Shown here: piece by piece, positions 1-5,941 of the stretch
Numbering within the stretch: the first letter of the stretch is position 1
How the letters are laid out: every line of letters begins with the position of its first letter
Assembly: GCA_964531455.1 (NCBI GenBank)
Contig: CAZHFZ010000068.1
Span: 1-13,314 of the forward strand
Length of the DNA stretch: 13,314 nt
Reading direction: 5' to 3'
Source of the DNA: Ga0077527 sp964531455
GTDB taxonomy: Bacteria > Pseudomonadota > Gammaproteobacteria > Burkholderiales > SG8-41
Translations under genes and position numbers: made by a program
Notes under the pieces: model-generated
The model's input: the letters and a program-made list of their open reading frames with translations, nothing else
Databases searched by the model: none
Told to the model about the DNA's origin: nothing

Positions 1-231
1 ATCCAAGCGAACCCCGTACCGAAGTAATCGCCTGCGCATCTGCCTCCTCAGCGCCTGCGCCGGCACAACGCTTCTTGCGTATAAAAACAGGATTCGTGAC
101 ACAGGCATTTCCTGTCAATTACCCGCGCAGCATTCCCGAAAACCACGTGCTGCCCGACATATGCACTCTTGAAATCGGGAAGACCACCCCAAGCTGGAAT
201 CAGTCGTTTAAATCCTTCCGGAGTTACCTCC
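1..231. other. Left-edge intergenic region, possible tail of an upstream gene
   Basis: No convincing gene lies here. The frame starting at base 1 is open and stops at TAA 25-27, so the first 27 bases could be the end of a plus-strand gene outside the window; eight codons are too few to say. The rest (28-231) is non-coding leader for the ene-reductase. The ene-reductase frame is open back to a TTG at 169, but nothing in that extension resembles the family. No good -35/-10 pair was seen; a TATAAA at 80-85 has no -35 partner. A CCGGAG ribosome binding site at 218-223 sits 8 bases before the ATG at 232. Confidence 0.4.
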
Positions 232-1305
232 ATGCTGTCGTTATTCAGCCCGATCCAGTTCGGCGCCATCACTGCGCCCAATCGAATTTTCATGGCACCA
301 ATGACCCGTTGCCGCGCCGACGCCAACCATGTACCGACCGACATCATGGTCGAGCATTACGCCCAGCGCGCCAGTGGCGGCCTGCTGATCGCCGAGGCGA
401 CGATGGCAATGGAAGGCAACTCGTCGTTCTGGATGGAGCCCGGCATTTATTCCGCGGCACAGGTCGCCGGCTGGAAAAAAGTCACCGATGCCGTGCACGC
501 CAAAGGCGGCAGGATTTTCCTGCAGATCTGGCACGGCGGCCGTGCCTGCCACCCGCTGCTCAACAACGGCGCGCGGCCGGTGGCACCAAGCGCCATTCCG
601 ATCACCGGCGATGAAGTGCGTACGCCGGAAGGCAAGAAGCCTTATGTCGAGCCGCACGCGCTGCGCGACGATGAACTGCCGGGCATTGTCGCCGGATTCA
701 AAAAGGCGGCTGAAAACGCCAAGGCTGCCGGATTCGACGGCGTTGAAGTGCATGGCGCCAACGGCTATCTGATCGATGAATTCCTGCGCGACGGTGCGAA
801 CAAACGCAGCGGTCCCTACGGCGGTTCGATCGAGAACCGTGCGCGCCTGCTGTGCGAAATCGTTGAAGCGGTATGCGGCGTCTGGGGCAGCGGCCGCGTT
901 GGCGTGCGCCTGTCGCCGCTGAACAGCTACAACAGCATGATCGACAGTGATCCGGTGGCACTGATTTCAACTGTTGCAGCCATGCTCAACCGCTACAACC
1001 TCGCCTACCTGCATGTGATGCGCGGTGATTTTTTACAGCAGCAGAAAGGCGATGTGCTGACACCGGCACGTGCAAACTTCAAAGGTACGCTGATCGCAAA
1101 CATGGGATACAGCGCGGACGAAGCAGACAAGGCGATTGCCGGCGGCAAAATCGATGCGGTGGCCTTCGGTACGCACTTCCTCGCCAATCCCGACTTGCCG
1201 GCGCGCTTCAGTTCCAGGGCGCCGCTGAATGCACCGGATGCAGCGACGTTCTACACGCCGGGCCCCAAGGGATACACGGATTACCCGGCGCTGGCTGCAG
1301 CTTGA
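232..1305 (+). CDS. Old Yellow Enzyme-family ene-reductase (FMN, NADPH:flavin oxidoreductase)
   Basis: The 357-residue product is an FMN-dependent TIM barrel of the classical OYE group (NemA/PETN reductase/XenB-like). These enzymes reduce activated C=C bonds of enals, maleimides or nitro compounds with NAD(P)H in the cytoplasm. Visible family residues are Thr25 in APMTRCR (tunes flavin potential), Gln98 and His101 in QIWHGGR, the substrate-anion pair His174/Asn177 in HGANGY, the proton donor Tyr179, and the following DEFLRDGANKRSGPYGGS block. The near-C-terminal FMN-phosphate motif reads AFGTHFLANPDLPARF; many relatives have FGR, so position 314 is Thr instead of Arg. The ATG at 232 was chosen because it has a CCGGAG site 8 bases upstream and begins exactly where the family does. 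The gene stands alone and converges with the yqjK-like gene 27 bases away. No adjacent regulator was seen, so the true substrate is unknown. Confidence 0.93.
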   Translation: MLSLFSPIQFGAITAPNRIFMAPMTRCRADANHVPTDIMVEHYAQRASGGLLIAEATMAMEGNSSFWMEPGIYSAAQVAGWKKVTDAVHAKGGRIFLQIWHGGRACHPLLNNGARPVAPSAIPITGDEVRTPEGKKPYVEPHALRDDELPGIVAGFKKAAENAKAAGFDGVEVHGANGYLIDEFLRDGANKRSGPYGGSIENRARLLCEIVEAVCGVWGSGRVGVRLSPLNSYNSMIDSDPVALISTVAAMLNRYNLAYLHVMRGDFLQQQKGDVLTPARANFKGTLIANMGYSADEADKAIAGGKIDAVAFGTHFLANPDLPARFSSRAPLNAPDAATFYTPGPKGYTDYPALAAA

Positions 1306-1332
1306 TCCGGGATGTAAACGTAAGTCATTGAT

Positions 1333-1656
1333 TTAAATAAACTTACTTAGCCTTTGCCGCAGTGGCGTGGTGTTCAACGGTTGCGCGCGCAATTCGCGCA
1401 CCAGTTGCCAGGCCAGCCAGCCATATTGCAAGACTTTGACCGTGCGGCGTGGTCGCCATACGGCGAGCAACAGTGCCGCGCCCGCAAGCAGCAGCGGGTG
1501 ACGACCCGCCGTGCGAACAACGGATATGCCCTTGTCCGCCACAGCCATGCGCTCACGCCAGGGCTGCATCTGATGCGCAAATTCGACGCGTTGCATCGCA
1601 ACCTTTGCGATCAGGCGCTGGCGTTTAGTCGCCAGATCTTCGGAGCGGTAACTCAT
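1333..1656 (-). CDS. YqjK-like small membrane-associated protein
   Basis: This 107-residue protein has a basic, charged N-terminal half, probably a helical or coiled segment, then one hydrophobic helix at about residues 54-66 (HPLLLAGAALLLAVW). A short, Arg-rich tail follows. Length, layout and position after DUF883 and holin-like genes match E. coli YqjK. Its ATG overlaps the TGA of the upstream gene in an ATGA arrangement, so the two are almost certainly translationally coupled and co-transcribed. No enzymatic motif is visible and the molecular role is not known. Identification rests as much on gene order as on sequence, because the family is short and poorly conserved. Confidence 0.75.
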   Translation of the reverse strand: MSYRSEDLATKRQRLIAKVAMQRVEFAHQMQPWRERMAVADKGISVVRTAGRHPLLLAGAALLLAVWRPRRTVKVLQYGWLAWQLVRELRAQPLNTTPLRQRLSKFI

Positions 1657-2045
1657 GATCGCGAGTTCAGCTCCTGACGATCCTTCACCAGTTCGCTGAT
1701 GCTGGCGTCAAACGGACGCGGCTGGCTGCGCAACTTCTTGTGCACAAACCACCCGAGCAGCGCGCCGGACATCATGAAAAATACGATCATGCCGACCAGT
1801 GCGTACACGCGGTTCGACTCCCACAACGCAACGACAACGAGGATCGCCAGCAGCACGATACCGACGCCGATGCTGAACAGCGCCGCCAGCGCGAGCACCA
1901 CCAGAGTGATGATGCGCTCGCGCTCTTCCGCAATGTCCGTCGACAGCAGCTCAAGCCGCGTCTGGACGATGCCGAGCAGGTTGGACGACAACGCTTTCAG
2001 CGAGCCGAACAGACCGTCCCCGGCGCCCCCGTCTTTTTCAGCCAT
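1653..2045 (-). CDS. Phage-holin-superfamily (YqjE-like) inner-membrane protein
   Basis: The 130-residue product has an N-terminal amphipathic segment, then two strong transmembrane helices at about residues 46-74 and 80-101, and a polar C-terminal tail. The N-terminal stretch with LSSNLLGIVQTRLELLSTD and EERER just before helix 1 is characteristic of the Phage_holin_3_6 / YqjE family. Despite that family name nothing else here is phage-like. The gene starts 6 bases after the stop of the DUF883 gene and overlaps the yqjK-like gene by 4 bases, so the three form one unit. I see no good ribosome binding site, consistent with coupling. E. coli YqjE is a membrane protein of the yqjCDEK cluster; its biochemical function is unknown. 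Confidence 0.85.
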   Translation of the reverse strand: MAEKDGGAGDGLFGSLKALSSNLLGIVQTRLELLSTDIAEERERIITLVVLALAALFSIGVGIVLLAILVVVALWESNRVYALVGMIVFFMMSGALLGWFVHKKLRSQPRPFDASISELVKDRQELNSRS

Positions 2046-2051
2046 CAGCGA

Positions 2052-2372
2052 TTAACGCCGGCCGATCAGCAGACCGATCACCAGACCCACGCCGGCGGCG
2101 ACGCCGACTGCATGCCATGGATGCTCGTGCACATATTCGTCAGTGGCTGCAGCAGCCGCTTTCGCCTTCTCCAGCGCCAGTTCCTCCACTTCAGTCAGTT
2201 TCACTTTCGCAACCGCCAGCGATTCACCGACTTTGGCGCGCATCGCGGCAACCGCTTCACCGCTTTGCCCGGCAGTCGCTTTCAGCAGGGATTCGGCATC
2301 GGCCACCAGAATTTTGAAATCCCGAACCAGTTGTTCCTTCGACACATCTACCGCAGAGGGCGTGTTACTCAT
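2052..2372 (-). CDS. DUF883 family protein (YqjD/ElaB/YgaM-like), C-tail membrane anchor
   Basis: This 106-residue protein has a long helical, Ala/Lys/Glu-rich N-terminal region (about residues 10-80) and a C-terminal glycine-zipper membrane helix at about 84-104, beginning with the hallmark EHPWHAVGVAAG and ending LLIGRR. That is the diagnostic layout of DUF883. E. coli YqjD, ElaB and YgaM are tail-anchored inner-membrane proteins; YqjD was reported to bind stationary-phase ribosomes. A similar role here is inference. A strong AGGAAG site lies 6 bases before the ATG. It is the first gene of the yqjD-yqjE-yqjK-like unit and would be driven from the promoter candidate at 2440-2448, with an FNR-like palindrome upstream at 2465-2478. 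Confidence 0.9.
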   Translation of the reverse strand: MSNTPSAVDVSKEQLVRDFKILVADAESLLKATAGQSGEAVAAMRAKVGESLAVAKVKLTEVEELALEKAKAAAAATDEYVHEHPWHAVGVAAGVGLVIGLLIGRR

Positions 2373-2439
2373 GATTCACTTCCTTTCAATGTTGATGAAA
2401 AACCATCCGGACCGCAGTAAGGCCGGTCTTTACAGAAGC

Positions 2440-2448
2440 ATGATACCA
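2440..2448 (-). promoter_or_regulatory. Extended -10 promoter candidate for the yqjDEK-like unit
   Basis: Read on the minus strand this is TGG followed by TATCAT, i.e. a TGn motif plus a hexamer matching TATAAT at five of six positions. A start about seven bases downstream would give a leader of roughly 60 bases before the DUF883 ATG at 2372. No good -35 hexamer lies 16-18 bases upstream, which fits an extended -10 or an activator-dependent promoter. This is a pattern match only. Confidence 0.35.
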
Positions 2449-2464
2449 AGTGTGCCGCGACAGC

Positions 2465-2478
2465 TTGACCTAAATCAA
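2465..2478 (-). promoter_or_regulatory. FNR/ANR-type binding site candidate
   Basis: The plus strand reads TTGAC-CTAA-ATCAA, nine of ten matches to the FNR/ANR consensus TTGAT-N4-ATCAA. The site overlaps the stop codon of the EI24 gene (2470-2472). It lies upstream of the extended -10 candidate, with its centre about 26 bases from the -10's upstream edge. Class II FNR sites usually sit about 29-30 bases away, so the spacing is close but not exact. A similar 9/10 match occurs at 1328-1341 in a place with no regulatory sense, so chance cannot be excluded. Confidence 0.35.
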
Positions 2479-3201
2479 CGGGATTTTTGACCTGCGCATC
2501 ACTGCCAGCCGGCCAAGCCCGAATTGCGTGAATGCCAGCCCTGCAAGCACCGGAACCGCCAGATTGACCAGCGGCACGTAAAGCAGCAGGGACAGCAGGA
2601 TACCCAGCACGAAAAACTCTTTCCGCGAACTACTCACGACATCCGCGAATTCCTCACGACTGGCGTGATCCGCCAGCGCGTCATAGCGGAACAGGCGCTG
2701 ATTGAGCCAGGCCGAAGTCAGCACCGGTGCCAGCACGGCACCAAAACCGGTCAGCCACAGCGGCAGCGTAACCACCCACAACACGGCAAAAATCAAGATG
2801 GCAACCACAGCATTGGCAATGCTGCCCGCAACCGATCCGCCAAATGCGTGCCCGAGTTCAGGATAATAACGATCAGCAACAAAACGCACGATCACCGGCA
2901 TTGCCACGATTTCGGTAATCACCAATGCGGTGACCAGCATCGCCGGCAGCACCGCGATCAGCACGGCCAGCACTGCCGCATAGTCGATGACCCAGACCGC
3001 ACTCCAGTTCTGCAACCAGCCGGCCACCATCGTAGTGCCCAGCATGCCCGAGACAAAACCGGTCCATGCGTCCCAGAACACCCAGGTCAGGATCGCCCAA
3101 AGCATGAAACTGCCCAATACCGGCAACAGCAGCAACGCAAGAATGCGCGGCTCCAGCAGATTGCCACCTGCACGCAGCAGCGCCTGAATAACGGCGCTCA
3201 T
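2470..3201 (-). CDS. EI24 / CysZ-like integral membrane protein
   Basis: The 243-residue protein is very hydrophobic, with membrane segments at roughly residues 19-45, 69-105, 125-170 and 194-230. The size, the paired long helices and the ending AFTQFGLGRLAV resemble the EI24 family (PF07264), whose best-known bacterial member is the sulfate transporter CysZ. No cysteine-biosynthesis gene lies nearby, and betaproteobacteria often carry EI24 proteins outside sulfur operons, so a sulfate role should not be assumed. The ATG at 3201 has a GAGG 8 bases upstream. It is divergent from pgi (118 bases between starts) and lies 97 bases upstream of the DUF883 gene on the same strand. Read-through into that gene is possible but a separate promoter seems likely. 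Confidence 0.8.
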   Translation of the reverse strand: MSAVIQALLRAGGNLLEPRILALLLLPVLGSFMLWAILTWVFWDAWTGFVSGMLGTTMVAGWLQNWSAVWVIDYAAVLAVLIAVLPAMLVTALVITEIVAMPVIVRFVADRYYPELGHAFGGSVAGSIANAVVAILIFAVLWVVTLPLWLTGFGAVLAPVLTSAWLNQRLFRYDALADHASREEFADVVSSSRKEFFVLGILLSLLLYVPLVNLAVPVLAGLAFTQFGLGRLAVMRRSKIPLI

Positions 3202-3319
3202 GCCATTCGCCTCATGGCCGGAAAATTTGCAATATCAGACATGTATTATTGTTCCCGCCGACTATGACAATATTGTAAACGCGGTGGTTCACCGCCCCGT
3301 CACGTTAGAATCGCTGATC

Positions 3320-4936
3320 ATGACCTCACCCGCCTCACTGATACGTTCGCCGGCCTGGAGGGCCCTGCTGGCCCATCGTGGCCACTGGAACAGTCGCCTG
3401 CTGCGCGATCTGTTCACCGCCGATCCCGCCCGCTTCAGCACGTTTTCGCTGGAGGCAGCGGGACTGTTCCTTGATTACTCAAAAAACCTGATTACCGCTG
3501 AAACGCGCGATCTGCTGGTCGAGCTTGCCCACGACCGCGATGTCCCGGCGCGCATTGGCGCATTGATCGCGGGCGAACGCGTCAACGTCACCGAAAAGCG
3601 CGCCGCCTGGCATACCGCGCTGCGCGCCGGTGCTGCGGCGCCGGCGGAAGTCCGGCGTACGCTTGCAGACATGCATGCATTCGCCCATGCCCTGCGGGCC
3701 GGCCAGATGCACGGCATCAGCGGCGCCGCCATCACCGACGTGGTCAGCCTCGGCATCGGCGGCTCGGCCTTGGGCCCTGCGCTGGTGGTCGACGCCTGCG
3801 CACCGGGCGCCGTCAATCCGCGCGTGCATTTCATCACCGCGCCGGGAGAATCGCTGCTGCGACTGCTGGCCACACTGAATCCGGCCACCACGCTGTTTGT
3901 GCTGCAGTCAAAAAGTTTTACCACAATGGAAACCACGCGCAACGCACAGGATGCGCGGTCGTGGCTTCAGGCGGGCCTGCACACTGCGGATGTCGGCGCA
4001 CACTTTGCCGCTGTCACCGCCAATGTGGAGGCCGCAACCGCCTTCGGCATTGCCAAGGCACGGCTGTTCCCGATGTGGGACTGGGTAGGCGGGCGTTATT
4101 CGGTATGGTCCGCGGTAGGCTTGCCGGCAATGATCGCAATGGGCCCGGATGCATTCGACGAACTGCTCGCGGGCGCTGCGGCGATGGACAAACACTTTGC
4201 CGACGCCCCGCCAGAGCGCAACATGCCGATACTCCTCGCCTTGATCGGCCTCTGGAACAGCAACTTTTTCGGCGCCGGGTCGCGCGCCGTGATCTCCTAC
4301 GAACCCGGACTCGCACTGTTGCCGACTTATCTGCAGCAGCTTGAAATGGAAAGCCTGGGCAAAAGCGTCACCCAGCGCGGCAAGGCACTGCGCACCGACA
4401 GCAGCACGGTGGTATGGGGCGGGCTCGGCATGGATGCACAACATGCCTACATGCAGGCGCTGCACCAGGGCACACAACCGGTACCCGTCGACTACATCGC
4501 CAGCTGCACACCGCGGCTTGGTGACGCCGATACACACGCCGTGATGCTCGCCAACTGTTTTGCACAATCGGCCCAGCTGATGCGCGGCATGACACCCGAA
4601 GAACTGCAAAAGCAACTGATCGCCAAAGGTAGCCCCGTACGCGAAGCGGCGCGACTGGCGACACACCAGGCCCTGCCCGGCAACCGCCCCAGCAACACGC
4701 TGCTGGTGGACATGCTGACACCCCGCCGCCTTGGCGCACTGCTGGCGCTTTATGAACACCGCACCTTTGTGCAATCCGCGGTTCTCGACATCAATGCCTT
4801 CGACCAGTACGGCGTCGAACACGGCAAAAAACTCGCCGGCACCCTGCTGCCCGAATTCTCATCGTCCACGGCTTCTGCGGTCCATGACGCATCGACCAAC
4901 GGACTGGTCAATTACGCAAAGACGAAAAAAACCTGA
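3320..4936 (+). CDS. pgi: Glucose-6-phosphate isomerase
   Basis: The enzyme interconverts glucose 6-phosphate and fructose 6-phosphate in the cytoplasm (glycolysis/gluconeogenesis). The 538-residue length matches the usual bacterial 540-550. Visible signatures are the sugar-phosphate loop SLGIGGSALGP (Gly147-Gly148-Ser149), signature DWVGGRYSVWSAVG at 254-267, the catalytic Glu344 in LEMESLGK, His382 in LHQGTQ, and Lys503 in YGVEHGKKLA near the C terminus. In that last motif Tyr-Gly-Val-Glu-His replaces the more common Trp-Gly-Val-Glu-Leu, a conservative variant. The reading frame is open back to 3200, but the family begins at the ATG at 3320 (MTSPASLIRSPAW), so I use that; no strong ribosome site precedes it. 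TTGTTC at 3249-3254 with TATTGT at 3271-3276 is a weak promoter candidate. The gene is followed by a CTCTGTG repeat, not by another metabolic gene. Confidence 0.98.
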   Translation: MTSPASLIRSPAWRALLAHRGHWNSRLLRDLFTADPARFSTFSLEAAGLFLDYSKNLITAETRDLLVELAHDRDVPARIGALIAGERVNVTEKRAAWHTALRAGAAAPAEVRRTLADMHAFAHALRAGQMHGISGAAITDVVSLGIGGSALGPALVVDACAPGAVNPRVHFITAPGESLLRLLATLNPATTLFVLQSKSFTTMETTRNAQDARSWLQAGLHTADVGAHFAAVTANVEAATAFGIAKARLFPMWDWVGGRYSVWSAVGLPAMIAMGPDAFDELLAGAAAMDKHFADAPPERNMPILLALIGLWNSNFFGAGSRAVISYEPGLALLPTYLQQLEMESLGKSVTQRGKALRTDSSTVVWGGLGMDAQHAYMQALHQGTQPVPVDYIASCTPRLGDADTHAVMLANCFAQSAQLMRGMTPEELQKQLIAKGSPVREAARLATHQALPGNRPSNTLLVDMLTPRRLGALLALYEHRTFVQSAVLDINAFDQYGVEHGKKLAGTLLPEFSSSTASAVHDASTNGLVNYAKTKKT

Positions 4937-4951
4937 ACCCCTTAAACCCTT

Positions 4952-5025
4952 GCCACAGAGGTCACAGAGAATTCAAAACCAGAAAGCGGATTGGTTTTCT
5001 CTGTGACCTCTGTGCCCTCTGTGGC
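4952..5025. repeat. CTCTGTG palindromic intergenic repeat / stem-loop
   Basis: Bases 4954-4971 are a perfect 18-base inverted match to 4997-5014. Inside, AAAACC (4975-4980) pairs with GGTTTT (4993-4998), leaving a short loop. The element is built from a 9-base period: CACAGAG occurs at 4954 and 4963 on the left, and CTCTGTG at 4999, 5008 and 5017 on the right. The outermost left decamer (4952-4961) can instead pair with the third right copy (5016-5025). T-rich runs follow (5030-5034 and 5038-5043), so it may also end pgi transcription. It sits 15 bases past the pgi stop. Similar CTCTGTG/CACAGAG elements are, to my knowledge, seen between genes in many environmental bacteria. Confidence 0.8.
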
Positions 5026-5055
5026 TAAGTTTTTGACTTTTTTGGAGACCGTACC

Positions 5056-5262
5056 ATGAACGACGAAGCCCTGAACATGAGCATCCGCAAGTTTCTCAAA
5101 ACCGTTGGCGTCAATTCGCAACTGACCATCGAGAAGGCCGTGCGCAAGGCGATCGAGGACGGCAAACTCAAAGGCAGCGAATCACTGCCGGTGGCCATGA
5201 CGCTGAAAGTCGGCGGCCTCGACGTCAACGTCACCTTCGACGGCGAATTGAACCTGAACTGA
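5056..5262 (+). CDS. DUF6494 family small protein
   Basis: This 68-residue, probably cytoplasmic protein has no membrane helix or signal peptide. The N-terminal NMSIRKFLKTVGVNSQ, the helical IEKAVRKAIEDGKLKG, and the C-terminal LKVGGLDVNVTFDGELNLN, probably a beta hairpin, match the small conserved family known as DUF6494. No function has been established. A GGAG site 8 bases upstream supports the ATG. It stands alone between the CTCTGTG repeat and the convergent orn gene. The compact helix-plus-strand layout would suit a nucleic-acid-binding or regulatory protein, but that is speculation. Confidence 0.85.
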   Translation: MNDEALNMSIRKFLKTVGVNSQLTIEKAVRKAIEDGKLKGSESLPVAMTLKVGGLDVNVTFDGELNLN

Positions 5263-5270
5263 ACCAGATA

Positions 5271-5290
5271 CGGGGACTGACGCAGCCCCG
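5271..5290. terminator. Hairpin between convergent DUF6494 and orn genes
   Basis: CGGGG (5271-5275) plus CTG (5277-5279) pair with CAG CCCCG (5283-5290), giving an 8-pair stem with one bulged A and a three-base loop. It lies 8 bases past the DUF6494 stop and 16 bases past the orn stop on the other strand, the right place for a shared terminator. There is no adjacent T run on either strand, so classical intrinsic termination is uncertain. Confidence 0.4.
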
Positions 5291-5306
5291 CTTCACATCG
5301 TCCTGA

Positions 5307-5852
5307 TCAGATTTTCATGATCTGCGCGCGGTAGTAGCGCAGCTCTTCGATCGATTCGTGAATGTCGGCCAGCGCTTCGTGCTTGCCGTGTTTGACCATG
5401 CCGCCCAGCACATCCGGCTTCCAGCGCCGCGCCAGTTCCTTCAGCGTACTGACATCGATCAGCCGGTAATGGAAATAAGCGTCCAGCTTGGGCATGTACT
5501 TCACCAGAAACCGGCGATCCTGATGTACCGAGTTGCCGCAGATCGGCGACGCTCCGGCCGGCACGTATTGGGCAAGAAATTCGATCATGCGGTTTTCGAC
5601 GTCGGCATCGCTCAGCGTGGAAGCCTTGACGCGGTCGATCAGGCCGGACTTTTTGTGCGTCGACTTGTTCCAGTTGTCCATCGCGTCCAGAACCGGGTCC
5701 GGCTGATGCACCACCAGCGCCGGCGACTCGGCGACCGTGTTCAGCTGCGCATCGGTGATGACGATGGCGACCTCGAGCACGCGGTCGGTTTCGGGGTTCA
5801 GCCCGCTCATCTCCATGTCGATCCAGATGAGGGCGTTGGGATCCTGTGCCAT
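5307..5852 (-). CDS. orn: Oligoribonuclease (DEDDh 3'-5' exoribonuclease)
   Basis: Orn degrades 2-5 nucleotide RNAs, including pGpG from cyclic-di-GMP turnover, to mononucleotides in the cytoplasm. The 181-residue product matches the family length. All five DEDDh residues are visible: Asp12 and Glu14 in WIDMEMSGL, Asp112 in NSVHQDRRFL, His158 and Asp163 in KHEALADIHESIEEL. The positions correspond to the E. coli enzyme. The ATG at 5852 begins just before the first beta strand (ALIWIDMEM). It is divergent from the M48 protease gene with 89 bases between starts, so the two promoters must share that gap. In many betaproteobacteria orn sits beside this protease, which fits. Confidence 0.98.
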   Translation of the reverse strand: MAQDPNALIWIDMEMSGLNPETDRVLEVAIVITDAQLNTVAESPALVVHQPDPVLDAMDNWNKSTHKKSGLIDRVKASTLSDADVENRMIEFLAQYVPAGASPICGNSVHQDRRFLVKYMPKLDAYFHYRLIDVSTLKELARRWKPDVLGGMVKHGKHEALADIHESIEELRYYRAQIMKI

Positions 5853-5941
5853 AATGATTTGGACGCTCTAAAAATGCCAGCTGTCGGGAATTTACAGACG
5901 CGCATTGTGTCATAAGCCCGGACTCCTCAATACTTGAAAAT

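Noticed and set aside
1328..1341. TTGAT-TTAA-ATAAA, a 9/10 match to an FNR site
   Set aside because: It lies between two convergent stop codons, overlapping the end of the yqjK-like gene, where a regulator site has no promoter to act on. It is useful as a measure of chance matches in AT-rich gaps.
1320..1346. GTAAGT / ACTTAC inverted repeat between the ene-reductase and yqjK-like genes
   Set aside because: Only six pairs with a 15-base loop and no T run. Too weak to call a terminator.
1653..2045. Possible prophage remnant because of a phage-holin family gene
   Set aside because: The gene is YqjE-like and sits in the yqjD-yqjE-yqjK order. No lysin, integrase or structural phage gene is near.
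2524..3267. A 247-codon plus-strand frame opposite the EI24 gene
   Set aside because: Its composition is His/Gln/Arg-dominated, and the minus strand encodes a clear membrane protein with a ribosome site.
3908..4822. A 304-codon open frame antisense to pgi
   Set aside because: It lies fully inside a textbook pgi gene and has no recognisable motif.
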